Of a stretch of DNA of 64,000 nucleotides, positions 17,581 through 25,786 are shown piece after piece. The stretch comes from JAJFUV01 sp964561215 (GTDB lineage Bacteria; Acidobacteriota; Terriglobia; Bryobacterales; Bryobacteraceae): the NCBI GenBank assembly GCA_964561215.1, contig CAZLOS010000002.1, forward strand, positions 62,001 through 126,000. The letters are read 5' to 3'. The notes beneath the pieces are model-generated. The model had not been told where the DNA came from, ran no database searches, and saw nothing but the letters and a program-made list of their open reading frames with translations. The position numbers and the translations under genes were made by a program. Position 1 is the stretch's first letter, and each line of letters begins with the position of its first letter.

Positions 17581-18609
17581 TCAGTGCACCGTTGGGAAAA
17601 TTGTGCGCGTCAACAGGAGGGCAAGCGCGGCAACCGTCGCCGCGGCGGGGATCGTCAATACCCAGGCCCAAACGATGTTCGTGGCTACGCCCCAGCGGAC
17701 CGCTTTCAGCCGCTGGATCGAGCCGACGCCCGCGATGGCGCCCGTGATTACGTGCGTCGTCGAAACGCCCACGTGCATGTGCGTTGCGAGCAGGATCGAG
17801 ATTGCGCCGGCGGTTTCGGCGCAGAAGCCGCCCCGCGGTTTCAATCGCGTCAACCGGCCGCCCATGGTGTGGACGATGCGCCACCCGCCCGTCAGTGTTC
17901 CCAGGCCGATGGCCGCCCCGGCGGCCAGAATCACCCATATGGGCACCTCGAACGCTTTGAGGTAGCCCGCGGTGACAAGTACGCCGGTGACAATGCCCAT
18001 CGTTTTCTGCGCATCGTTGGTCCCGTGGGCGCAACTGTATACGGCCGCCGAGAGCAATTGCAGCTTCCGGAAATACACGTCCATCCGGCGCGGGCTGGTG
18101 TGGCGGAATAACCAATGGAGGGCGATCATCAGCACATAGGCCAGCGCCAGGCCGATAAAGGGAGCCAGGACCATGAACAGCAGCGTCAGGATCCAACCTC
18201 TCCATATGATCACTTCGAAGGCGTGTTGGGCGCCGCGATCCAGCGCAACGCTTGCCATGGCGGCTCCGGCATACCCTCCGAACAGCGCATGAGAACTGCT
18301 GGTGGGCAATCCAAACCACCAGGTAATGAGGTCCAGGACGACAGCGCCGGCCAGCCCGCACAGGATCACCAGCATGGTTACATATCTTAGGTCCACCATG
18401 CCGGAGCCCACCGTCTTAGCCACGCCGGTACCGAAGACGAACGCCGACACGAAATTGAAGAACGCCGCCCAGATTACGGCCTGGAAAGGAGTGAGAACGC
18501 GCGTGGCCACGACCGTGGCCACCGAGTTGGCGGCGTCATGGAATCCGTTGATGTAGTCAAAAATGAACGCGACTACGATGATGAGCAGTACCCAGGCCAG
18601 GACGGGCAT
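17581..18609 (-). CDS. pit: Low-affinity inorganic phosphate transporter, Pit family
   Basis: This 342-residue inner-membrane protein has the two inverted Pit signatures, FDYINGFHDAANSVATVVA near the N-terminus and HGTNDAQKTMGI in the second half. Hydrophobic segments run throughout. Pit carries metal-phosphate complexes driven by the proton gradient. The DUF47 gene lies 6 bp upstream on the same strand, the usual pairing in which the PhoU-like protein modulates Pit. The gene ends 6 bp from the convergent NHL gene with no clear hairpin between them. Confidence 0.93.
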   Translation of the reverse strand: MPVLAWVLLIIVVAFIFDYINGFHDAANSVATVVATRVLTPFQAVIWAAFFNFVSAFVFGTGVAKTVGSGMVDLRYVTMLVILCGLAGAVVLDLITWWFGLPTSSSHALFGGYAGAAMASVALDRGAQHAFEVIIWRGWILTLLFMVLAPFIGLALAYVLMIALHWLFRHTSPRRMDVYFRKLQLLSAAVYSCAHGTNDAQKTMGIVTGVLVTAGYLKAFEVPIWVILAAGAAIGLGTLTGGWRIVHTMGGRLTRLKPRGGFCAETAGAISILLATHMHVGVSTTHVITGAIAGVGSIQRLKAVRWGVATNIVWAWVLTIPAAATVAALALLLTRTIFPTVH

Positions 18610-18615
18610 GACTGG

Positions 18616-19230
18616 TTAGCTGTTTTTGACCTGGACGTTCTGCAGTATGTCGGCGACGTCCTCACATCGGTCAATGGTGTCTTCCAGTACGTCGTAAACC
18701 TCGCGTTGCTTAATCAGCGCGATGGGGTCCTTTTCGGTACGGAACAGGTCCGTGACTGCTTGCCGCATCAACTGGTCAGCGCTATCTTCCAGACGATTGA
18801 TCTCGATGCAGGACTCCAGAAACGGCTTGCCGTCCTTCAAGGCTTCAAAAGCGGTCTGGAACGCCACCGAGCAATCGTATGCAATCTCGCACAATTTCAG
18901 CACGGTGGGCGGGATCGGCTCCAGGTGATAGGCCGTGATACGGTGCGCGGCGTCCTCGATGCCGTCCAACACGTCGTCGAGCCGGCTGGCGATCGAATGG
19001 ATGTCTTCGGGATCGATGGGGGTGATGAAGGTCTGATTCAGACGGCGGAATACGTCATGGATGATCTCATCTCCCTCGCGTTCAAGCTGGGAGATCTTCG
19101 TGTTCGAATTCAGCAACTCGGAGTTGCCGGCCCGTGTGCCATCCATCAGCAAGCGGGCCGCTTGTGAGATGATCTTGACCTGGTTCAGAAAAAGGGCAAA
19201 AAACTTCTCTTCGCGGGGCAGAAGATTCAT
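18616..19230 (-). CDS. DUF47 (PhoU-like) protein, Pit accessory
   Basis: This 204-residue all-helical protein reads MNLLPREEKFFALFLNQV, then a first helical bundle with EREGDEIIHDVF and a second with RLEDSADQLMRQAV. The two metal-binding E/D-rich helices are typical of the TIGR00153/DUF47 family. These cytosolic proteins resemble PhoU and are almost always encoded next to Pit transporters, as here. It is the first gene of the two-gene unit and is preceded by a weak promoter candidate. Confidence 0.9.
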   Translation of the reverse strand: MNLLPREEKFFALFLNQVKIISQAARLLMDGTRAGNSELLNSNTKISQLEREGDEIIHDVFRRLNQTFITPIDPEDIHSIASRLDDVLDGIEDAAHRITAYHLEPIPPTVLKLCEIAYDCSVAFQTAFEALKDGKPFLESCIEINRLEDSADQLMRQAVTDLFRTEKDPIALIKQREVYDVLEDTIDRCEDVADILQNVQVKNS

Positions 19231-19284
19231 AAAGCACTCGGATGATTGTCAGAACAATCCATACTCTCAACAGGTGGGAATACC

Positions 19285-19315
19285 ATTATCGCGCACCCGG
19301 AAGGGTGGCGGTCAA
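19285..19315 (-). promoter_or_regulatory. Possible promoter of the DUF47-pit unit
   Basis: On the minus strand TTGACC (19315-19310) and GATAAT (19290-19285) resemble -35 and -10 boxes, but the spacer is 19 bp, longer than ideal. The start codon of the DUF47 gene lies 55 bp further on. The call rests on box similarity alone. Confidence 0.25.
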
Positions 19316-19326
19316 GGCTAACTCGG

Positions 19327-20115
19327 TTACAGTTCCGTGACAATCGGCGATCGCGCATCATCAGGGCCGCTGCCGCCGCCTCCCAAATCCAGGAACCGCT
19401 TATCCAGCAAGCGCTTAACGTCAAGGTTGGCCATTGCCGAGAGTAGACATTGTTTGGCAAAAGGATTGCGCTGCTCGACTTGAACGAGCAAGTCCCGGAT
19501 GTCCTTCCGCACAGTATCGGTTCGTTGCGAGCAGCCGCAGGGTACCAGGGGCGCACCCAGATGCTCCACGTAACGCCTGGTTATGTCTTCAGTTACAAAG
19601 ACGAGGGGGCGGATGAGACGGAATTCGCGGTCGCTCGAACGAGTGACGGGCGGTAGCGCGCTGGCGCGGCCGGTGAACAACGCGTTACGCAGGAACGACT
19701 CGCAGAAATCATCCGCCGTGTGCCCGAAAGCGATCACGTTGGCGCCCAGGCCGCGAGCGACTTCGTACACCGCGCGGCGGCGGTAGCGGCTGCACAGATC
19801 GCAGCCGTGGCCGGGTTGCTCGACCACCAATCGCAGCGAAGGCGCATCACGGTAGCAGGTCCAGGCGACGCCTTTGTCTTTCAAGTATTCCGCGAGCGGC
19901 TCGATGGGCCGCAGGAACTTGCCCTGCTCGACCGTGAAGGCGCACACGCTGAACTCGACCGGAGCACGTTTGGCGAGCAGAAGCAGCACTTCCAAAAGGG
20001 TGAGCGAGTCCTTACCGCCGGACAGTGCCACCGCCACGCGGTCGCCCTCGCGGATCATGCGATAGCGCGCGATGGCTTCGCCGGTTTTACGCAGCAGGAT
20101 CTTTTCTAGGTCCAA
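19327..20115 (-). CDS. ttcA: tRNA 2-thiocytidine(32) synthetase TtcA
   Basis: TtcA thiolates cytidine 32 of tRNA. The PP-loop AVALSGGKDSLTLLE, the CDLCSRYRRR pair of cysteines and a further cysteine in VPCGCSQ match the three Fe-S ligands of the family. Compared with E. coli TtcA the core is complete and the C-terminal tail is short (262 residues). Homology begins almost at the first codon. The start is therefore TTG at 20115, because an in-frame TAA lies only two codons upstream and no ATG is available before the conserved region. A TATAAT box ends 5 bp before this TTG. Confidence 0.88.
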   Translation of the reverse strand: MDLEKILLRKTGEAIARYRMIREGDRVAVALSGGKDSLTLLEVLLLLAKRAPVEFSVCAFTVEQGKFLRPIEPLAEYLKDKGVAWTCYRDAPSLRLVVEQPGHGCDLCSRYRRRAVYEVARGLGANVIAFGHTADDFCESFLRNALFTGRASALPPVTRSSDREFRLIRPLVFVTEDITRRYVEHLGAPLVPCGCSQRTDTVRKDIRDLLVQVEQRNPFAKQCLLSAMANLDVKRLLDKRFLDLGGGGSGPDDARSPIVTEL

Positions 20116-20120
20116 GTTTT

Positions 20121-20128
20121 ATTATAGT
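20121..20128. promoter_or_regulatory. Overlapping divergent -10 boxes between ttcA and rsmB
   Basis: The sequence ATTATAGT reads TATAAT on the minus strand (20126-20121), 5 bp before the ttcA start. On the plus strand it reads TATAGT (20123-20128), 13 bp before the rsmB ATG. Neither strand has a convincing -35 box. If used, transcription would start at or within a few bases of both start codons, giving leaderless or nearly leaderless mRNAs. Confidence 0.45.
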
Positions 20129-20141
20129 TTTCTGGCGCCTC

Positions 20142-21332
20142 ATGCCGTTTGAACGTTCTCCCATCTCTCCGGCGCGTCTGGCCGCCTTCGATGTCCTGCT
20201 GGGCGTCGAGCGCGGCCGCTACGCTTCCGACCTGCTGCGCGACATCCCCTGCGATGCGCGCGACGCGGGACTGGCCTCGGAAATCGTCTTCGGCGTTCTG
20301 CGCCGGCGGGCGCAACTCGACTGGCTGATTGTGCGCATCAGCGGGCGGTCGTGCGCGCGGCTGGATCCCGAGGTTCTGGTCGCCTTGCGCATGGGTATCT
20401 ATCAACTCCGGCACCTGGACCGCGTTCCGCCGCACGCCGCCGTGAACGAGAGCGTCGAACTGGTGCGGCATTGCCACAAGGGCGCCGCCGCGGGACTGGT
20501 CAACGCCGTGCTTCGCAAGGTGAACCGCGCTCCGGTGAGGTGGCCGGACCGCGCCACGGAACTGTCCGTCCCGGCGTGGATGCTTACGCGCTGGGAACAG
20601 CGCCATGGCGTGCAAACCGCGGCGGGAATCGCGGCGGCGTTCCTCAAAGAACCTGAGACCTACGTGCGCGCGCCGCAGGGCCCCATCGAAGGGCTGGTAC
20701 TCGAGCCCACCAGCGTCTCCGGCTGCTATCGCGTCATCTCCGGGCACCCCGAGCCAGCCCTCATGCAGGACATCGGTTCGCAATCCATCGTGGAATGGTT
20801 GGATTTAAAGCCGGGCATGTCGTTTCTGGACGTCTGCGCCGCGCCCGGTAACAAGACCGCACAGGCGCTCGAAGCCGGGGTCCGCGCGGTGGCCTGCGAT
20901 ATCTCCTGGAAGCGGCTCACCGGGCTGAAGCGCCTGGGCTGCCCGCTGGTTCAGATGGACGGCGCCATGGCGCTGCCGTTCTCGGCGCGGTTTGATCGCA
21001 TCCTGCTTGATGCGCCGTGTAGCGGCACGGGCACCATTGGCCGTAACCCCGAGATCAAATGGCGCGTCCAACCCACGGAGTTCGCGTCTCAACATGTTCG
21101 GCAGGTGCGCCTTCTCTGCCATGCGCTAGAACGTCTCGCCGGCGGCGGAAAACTTGTGTACTCTACCTGCTCGCTCGAGCGCGAGGAAAACTGCGACGTC
21201 GTCTATGAAGCATTGGAAGCTTTCGGGGACCGGTTCGAGTTCGGACGCGTGGTGGAACGCCTGCCGGGGCGCGAGCCCGGGGATGGGTTCTACGCCGCTG
21301 TGATAACATCGAATGAGCCTCCAAATGATTGA
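20142..21332 (+). CDS. rsmB: 16S rRNA (cytosine(967)-C5)-methyltransferase RsmB
   Basis: The protein has an N-terminal NusB-like helical domain (about 1-135) and a C-terminal Rossmann methyltransferase. Motifs include DVCAAPGNKTAQALEAG for AdoMet binding, DAPCSGTGTIGRNPEIKW (motif IV cysteine) and VYSTCSLEREEN (motif VI catalytic cysteine). The start is the ATG of MPFERSPISPARLAAFDVLL; the upstream open frame is the ttcA antisense. About 396 residues, slightly short for RsmB but complete. Its last 20 bases overlap the start of rpe, so the two are translationally linked. Confidence 0.92.
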   Translation: MPFERSPISPARLAAFDVLLGVERGRYASDLLRDIPCDARDAGLASEIVFGVLRRRAQLDWLIVRISGRSCARLDPEVLVALRMGIYQLRHLDRVPPHAAVNESVELVRHCHKGAAAGLVNAVLRKVNRAPVRWPDRATELSVPAWMLTRWEQRHGVQTAAGIAAAFLKEPETYVRAPQGPIEGLVLEPTSVSGCYRVISGHPEPALMQDIGSQSIVEWLDLKPGMSFLDVCAAPGNKTAQALEAGVRAVACDISWKRLTGLKRLGCPLVQMDGAMALPFSARFDRILLDAPCSGTGTIGRNPEIKWRVQPTEFASQHVRQVRLLCHALERLAGGGKLVYSTCSLEREENCDVVYEALEAFGDRFEFGRVVERLPGREPGDGFYAAVITSNEPPND

Positions 21333-21999
21333 AATTGCGCCATCCATCTTGTCGGCCGACTTCGCACGCCTGGGCGAGGATATCGCCAAAGTAGAGCGCG
21401 GCGGAGCCCGAATGCTGCACGTCGATGTGATGGACGGACACTTTGTGCCGAACATCACATTAGGGCCTCCGGTGGTGAAATCGCTGCGGAAAGTTACCAG
21501 GATGCAGCTGGACGTTCACCTGATGATTTCGGATGCGGACCGTTACGCGGGCGCCTTCATCGACAACGGCGCGGACCTGGTCAGTGTCCACCAGGAGGCC
21601 TGCCCGCACCTGGACCGGACCCTGAACACGATCCGTGGCGCGGGCGCGCGGGCGGGCGTCGTGATCAATCCTTCGACCCCGGTGGCGACCCTGGTGGATG
21701 TGCTCGATGTGGCGGACTTCGTGCTGATCATGAGCGTGAACCCGGGCTTCGGCGGGCAGAAGTTTATCCCGCACGCGCTCGATAAGGTGCGCGCGCTGGC
21801 CGCCATGCGCCGCGAGCGCGGGCTGGGATTCAAGATCGAGATCGACGGCGGCGTGACGCTCGAGAACATGCCGGCCATCGTCACGGCCGGATGCGATTGG
21901 CTGGTCGCGGGAGCCACGGTGTTCGGCTGCGAGGATCCCGCCGCGCGGGTGGCCGAGATGCGGCGCATTGCCGAGGAGGTTCAAACCGTTCGCGTGTGA
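21313..21999 (+). CDS. rpe: Ribulose-phosphate 3-epimerase
   Basis: Rpe interconverts D-ribulose 5-phosphate and D-xylulose 5-phosphate in the pentose phosphate pathway. The 228-residue TIM barrel shows IAPSILSADFARLGE, MLHVDVMDGHFVPNITLGP, LDVHLMI and VNPGFGGQKFIP, covering the metal-binding His/Asp residues and phosphate loop. The ATG used overlaps the end of rsmB; a second in-frame ATG four codons later is also possible. A bamD-like gene follows within 30 bp. Confidence 0.95.
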   Translation: MSLQMIEIAPSILSADFARLGEDIAKVERGGARMLHVDVMDGHFVPNITLGPPVVKSLRKVTRMQLDVHLMISDADRYAGAFIDNGADLVSVHQEACPHLDRTLNTIRGAGARAGVVINPSTPVATLVDVLDVADFVLIMSVNPGFGGQKFIPHALDKVRALAAMRRERGLGFKIEIDGGVTLENMPAIVTAGCDWLVAGATVFGCEDPAARVAEMRRIAEEVQTVRV

Positions 22000-22027
22000 A
22001 CATGCGGCGGCGAGTGAGGTTATGGGC

Positions 22028-23224
22028 ATGATTCTCAATCGACCCTGGACGAAGCGGGCGATCGCGGTGTGTGTGGTGCTGGGCCTGGCGCTCACATTCG
22101 GGTGCCGCCGGCGCAAATAAGAAAACCCCATCACGAAAGACACGCTTCAGCCCGACAAGGTTCTGTTCGATAAGGCCGTCAAGGACATTGAGAAAGGCCG
22201 CTACGAGATCGCGCGGCTGACGCTGAATACGCTGATCAACACGTACGACACCAGCGAGTACCTGGCCAAGTCCAAGCTGGCCATCGCCGACACCTGGTTC
22301 CGCGAGGGCGGCTCGCACGGCCTCGCGCAAGCCGAAGCCGAGTATAAGGATTTCATCCTGTTCTACCCCACGCTCGAAGAGGCCGCCGAAGCGCAGGATA
22401 AGGTCTGCAACATTCACTTCCGGCAGATGGAGAAGGCCGATCGCGACACCAACCACGCCCTGCGGGCCGAGGATGAGTGCCGCCAACTGCTGGTCCAGTT
22501 TCCTAACAGCAAGTTTGCTCCCGGAGGCCAGCAGCGGCTGCGGGAGATCCAGGAAGCCATCGCCGATCACGAATTCCGCGTGGGCGGCTTCTATCACACC
22601 AAGGGTAGTTACGTGCCGGCCGCCAATCGCCTGGAATCGCTTGTAAACCAATACCCGCTGTACAGCAACGCCGACGAGGCGCTGTGGCTAACGGCGGATT
22701 CATATTCCAGGCTTGGGCCGCGCTTCCTGGACCGCAGTGTGTTGGCGTTGTCGCGCATCGTGAAGGACTATCCGCTCAGCTCGCGCGTCGAGGACGCCAA
22801 GGCGAAGCTGACGGCCCTGGAGAAACCCATCCCGGAACCCGACCCGGTGGCCCTGGCGCGCATGAAGTACGAGCTTGAGAATTACGACAAGCCCGGCATG
22901 ATGAGCCACTTCTGGGGCATTTTCCGCAAGAGTCCGGATGTGCGCGCGGCGGCGAAGAGCGGCACCCCGGCCATGACCGGCCTGAAACCTACCGTTCCGG
23001 TGAGCGTGCCGACGCCGGCCGACATCGAAGCGGCAGCCGCCAGGGCCGAAAGCGCCGCCAGCGCCGACGTGACCGTCTCCACCGTGACCGACTCCTCCGC
23101 GCTGGACTCGAAGCCGGACGCGCGCCAGAAGCCGCCACAGCAAAACGCGACGACCCAGCCGCAGTCCAGCGATCAGTCCACGTCCGCGCAGAAGCCTGAG
23201 AAAAAGAAGAAGGCGAAGAAATAA
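22028..23224 (+). pseudogene. bamD: BamD-like outer-membrane assembly lipoprotein gene, interrupted by an in-frame TAA
   Basis: BamD is the essential TPR lipoprotein of the outer-membrane beta-barrel assembly complex. Translation should begin at the ATG at 22028, eight bases after GAGG. It gives a signal segment (RAIAVCVVLGLALTFGC) ending in the lipidated cysteine, but four codons later TAA occurs at 22118-22120. The same frame then continues uninterrupted to 23224 with BamD features: LFDKAVKDIEKGRYEIARLT, YLAKSKLAIADTWFREGG, and EYKDFILFYP. There is no ATG, GTG or TTG before 22427, so restart would lose about 100 residues. A substitution (mutation or sequencing error), not a frameshift, explains it. 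The tail is Pro/Gln-rich and ends in lysines. Confidence 0.8.
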
Positions 23225-23234
23225 CTCCAGCGCC

Positions 23235-23813
23235 ATGAGCCGGATTCTCCTCGCCGACGATAGTCCGCACGCCCAGAGGATGGGCGAGCGGATCCTCCGC
23301 GAAGAGGGCTTCGAGGTGGTGACGGTCACCGACGGCGAAACCGCCATGGTGCGTCTGGCCGACGTCGATCCCAACCTGATCCTGGCGGATGTCTATCTGC
23401 CGGGCAAATCGGGCTATGAGATTTGCAGGGCCGTGAAGTCCGATCCACGCTACCGTTTTACCCGCGTGGTGCTCACCGCCGGCGCTCTCGAACCGATCGA
23501 CGAAGAGGAGGCCCGGCGGGCGCAAGCCGACGGCATCCTGAAGAAGCCCTTTGAGGCCAGCGCCGTGATCGAAACCATCCGTACGCTTCTCGAATCGGCC
23601 GAATTCGCCCGTGGCCTGTTCGGCGAAAAGCCGGCGGAGATCGCGGCCGCCCCGGCGCCAGCCGCCGATCCTGCTCCTGTTCCTGCTCCACCCCCCACTC
23701 CGGAAGTGGATAGCGAGCGCGTGCGGGCCGCCGTAACTCTCGCGCTCGAAGCCGCCTTGCCCGCCATGATCGATGAAATCACCGACCGTGTGCTCATTGC
23801 CCTGGGACACTAG
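23235..23813 (+). CDS. Response-regulator receiver protein with Pro/Ala linker and C-terminal helix
   Basis: This 192-residue protein has an N-terminal CheY-like receiver (1-125) with acidic pocket ADDS, phosphoacceptor D52 in LILADVYLPG, the switch Thr in VVLTAG and lysine in ILKKPF. A linker rich in Ala and Pro (about 135-155) follows, then a single amphipathic segment (ERVRAAVTLALEAALPAMID). There is no DNA-binding domain. Related Acidobacteriota and Myxococcota proteins act in polarity or motility output by protein contact, but that is only an analogy. It follows the bamD-like gene by 10 bp. Confidence 0.85.
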   Translation: MSRILLADDSPHAQRMGERILREEGFEVVTVTDGETAMVRLADVDPNLILADVYLPGKSGYEICRAVKSDPRYRFTRVVLTAGALEPIDEEEARRAQADGILKKPFEASAVIETIRTLLESAEFARGLFGEKPAEIAAAPAPAADPAPVPAPPPTPEVDSERVRAAVTLALEAALPAMIDEITDRVLIALGH

Positions 23814-23823
23814 CCGGCTATGC

Positions 23824-23849
23824 GTGGATCGCGCAGTCTTGCGCGCCAC
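23824..23849. repeat. Dispersed palindromic repeat, copy B (short core only)
   Basis: The 26-base core GTGGATCGCGCAGTCTTGCG plus CGCCAC differs from copy D at two positions. The ends GTGG and CCAC with the inner GCGC blocks can form a hairpin. It occupies the 41-bp gap between two convergent receiver genes, where it could act as a transcript end structure, although it has no T-tract. Confidence 0.55.
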
Positions 23850-23854
23850 GATTG

Positions 23855-24298
23855 TCAGTATGCGGCTTGCTTCAGTTCCCGTTCCAGGCGGCGGGTGGCC
23901 CGTTCGCTGATAAGCGAAGCCACCTGGCCGAGGAGCTCGGGGAGGTCTTCCGGCTCGATCAGTACCGTGGGCGGCGTCTTTCCCGGCAGCGGGTTCTCGC
24001 AGTCGCGGTAGGCCGTGATGATGGCCGTGGCCGGTTTGTACTCCATGATGCGGGCGTGGGCTAGCACCTTAAGGCCCGCTTCCGGAGACTCCATCTGCAG
24101 GTCGCTCAGTACGAGCTCGTACTCCTGCTCATCGAGCTTACCCACCGCTTCGGCTGCGGATGCGGCCGAATCGACCTTGTAACCGCCTGCCTCCAGAACG
24201 GTTTGCAGGGTCAAACGAGATGTTGGGTCATCGTCCACAAGCAATACCCGCGCCAAGGCTATGCCGCAGCCGCGCGTGGACCTGGCGGTCCTAAACAT
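23855..24298 (-). CDS. Stand-alone receiver-domain protein with altered switch lysine
   Basis: This 147-residue protein is a single receiver domain: VLLVDDDPTS acidic pocket, phosphoacceptor in LVLSDLQME, and Thr in AIITAYRD. The position of the invariant lysine reads VLIEPEDL, so Lys is apparently replaced by Glu, which would weaken phosphorylation-dependent switching. The C-terminal 25 residues are charged and helical. An AAGGAG ribosome site lies nine bases before the ATG. The first 16 residues are not conserved, so the true start may be slightly later. It is convergent with another receiver gene. Confidence 0.8.
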   Translation of the reverse strand: MFRTARSTRGCGIALARVLLVDDDPTSRLTLQTVLEAGGYKVDSAASAAEAVGKLDEQEYELVLSDLQMESPEAGLKVLAHARIMEYKPATAIITAYRDCENPLPGKTPPTVLIEPEDLPELLGQVASLISERATRRLERELKQAAY

Positions 24299-24416
24299 TG
24301 GACGATGCTCCTTTCCGATGTGCCGTAACGTTACCTCGATTACAGTTTAAGCGAAAAGGGCCTAAGTCTGACCCCCAAATATACGATTTTTGGTATGACA
24401 CGGCGACGGAAAGCGA

Positions 24417-24434
24417 AAACTACAAGTGTAGTTT
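24417..24434 (-). terminator. Possible terminator hairpin after purB
   Basis: AAACTACA and TGTAGTTT form a perfect inverted repeat with a two-base centre, beginning 26 bases past the purB stop. On the minus strand the second arm runs into TTTTCG, a short U-tract. The stem is AT-rich and tight, so an operator for the downstream receiver gene is an alternative reading. Confidence 0.4.
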
Positions 24435-24459
24435 ACTGCATTCCGGCGAGTTGTTCATT

Positions 24460-25767
24460 CTAGCTGAACATCCGGCTGAAGATTCCGCGCACGTTGCGCA
24501 GTTGGCGCTCCAACGAGAAGCTCTCCGCGATCTTCTCCGGACTGAGAACGGCTCGGATCTCCGTATCCGCTTCGATGGCCGCACGGAAGTCGCCTTCTTC
24601 TTCCCAGGCGCGCATGGCGTGCGCCTGGACCACGCGGTAAGCATCCTCGCGGAGCATGCCGGCGGCCGCCAGGTCGATCAGGAGTTGGCCGCTGAAGACC
24701 AAACCGCGTGTTTGGTTCAGGTTGCGGAGCATGCGCTGGGGGTAGACGGCCATGTTCTCGACCAGCCACGTGGTTTTTCCCAGCAGATAATCCGTCAGAA
24801 TCAGCGAATCCGGCAAAATGACACGCTCAACCGAGGAGTGCGAGATGTCGCGTTCATGCCACAGTGCGATATTCTCGAACGCGGCCTGGACGTTCGAGCG
24901 AACCACGCGCGCCAGGCCGCAGATCTGCTCGCAAGTGATCGGGTTGCGCTTGTGCGGCATGGCCGAGGATCCCTTCTGGCCCTTGCTGAAGGGTTCCTCT
25001 GCCTCGCGGACCTCGGTACGCTGCAGGTGGCGGATTTCGAGCGCGATCTTTTCCATCGTGGCGGTCGTCAGGGCCAGCGCGGCAATATAGGCGGCGTGGC
25101 GATCACGCGAAATCACCTGGCTGGAGACCGGCGACACGCGCAGCCCGAGCCGTACGCAGATCTTCTCTTCGTTTTCGGGCGATACGTGCGCGTTGTTGCC
25201 GACCGCGCCGGAAATCTTGCCTGCGCGGATATCCTCTGCGGCGGCCTCGAAGCGTTTGCGGTCACGGCAGACCTCGTCGTACCACAGCGCGAGTTTGAGG
25301 CCGAACGTGATGGGTTCGGCGTGAACGCCATGGGTGCGGCCGATCTGCGGCGTGTCGCGGAATTCGAAGGCGCGTTTCTTGAGCGCTTCGGCCAGGCGTT
25401 CGATGCCGGCGGCAACGATGGCGGAGGACTGCTTGATGAGCAACGCCTGGGCGGTGTCCACCACGTCGTTCGAGGTCAGCCCGTAGTGCAGCCAACGCGA
25501 AGCGTCGGCGCAGCCGGCCGCTGCCATGCTCTCGGCTACCGTGGTGGTGAAGGCAATGACGTCGTGCTTGACGGTCTTCTCGATTTCGAGGATGCGCGCC
25601 ACCTGGAAACTCGCGTGTGTCCGGAGCAGGCGTGCCGCTTCCGCGGGCACCTCGCCGGCTTCGGCCAGTGTCTCGCTGGCGGCCAGTTCGACCTCCAGCC
25701 ACTGGCGGTACTTATTCTCGTCGCTCCAGATGCGGCCCATCTCGGGCCGGGTATATCGGGCAATCAT
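24460..25767 (-). CDS. purB: Adenylosuccinate lyase
   Basis: PurB cleaves SAICAR and adenylosuccinate in purine synthesis. The 435-residue protein begins MIARYTRPEMGRIWSDENKY and carries the fumarase/lyase signature GSSAMPHKRNPITCEQ. RTHGVHAEPITFG and TSNDVVDTAQALL are the other two conserved regions. The open frame extends 25 codons upstream, but family alignment supports the ATG at 25767. It lies 19 bp after the MBL hydrolase gene on the same strand. Confidence 0.95.
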   Translation of the reverse strand: MIARYTRPEMGRIWSDENKYRQWLEVELAASETLAEAGEVPAEAARLLRTHASFQVARILEIEKTVKHDVIAFTTTVAESMAAAGCADASRWLHYGLTSNDVVDTAQALLIKQSSAIVAAGIERLAEALKKRAFEFRDTPQIGRTHGVHAEPITFGLKLALWYDEVCRDRKRFEAAAEDIRAGKISGAVGNNAHVSPENEEKICVRLGLRVSPVSSQVISRDRHAAYIAALALTTATMEKIALEIRHLQRTEVREAEEPFSKGQKGSSAMPHKRNPITCEQICGLARVVRSNVQAAFENIALWHERDISHSSVERVILPDSLILTDYLLGKTTWLVENMAVYPQRMLRNLNQTRGLVFSGQLLIDLAAAGMLREDAYRVVQAHAMRAWEEEGDFRAAIEADTEIRAVLSPEKIAESFSLERQLRNVRGIFSRMFS

Positions 25768-25786
25768 GATCTTCGCAATCGCTCCT

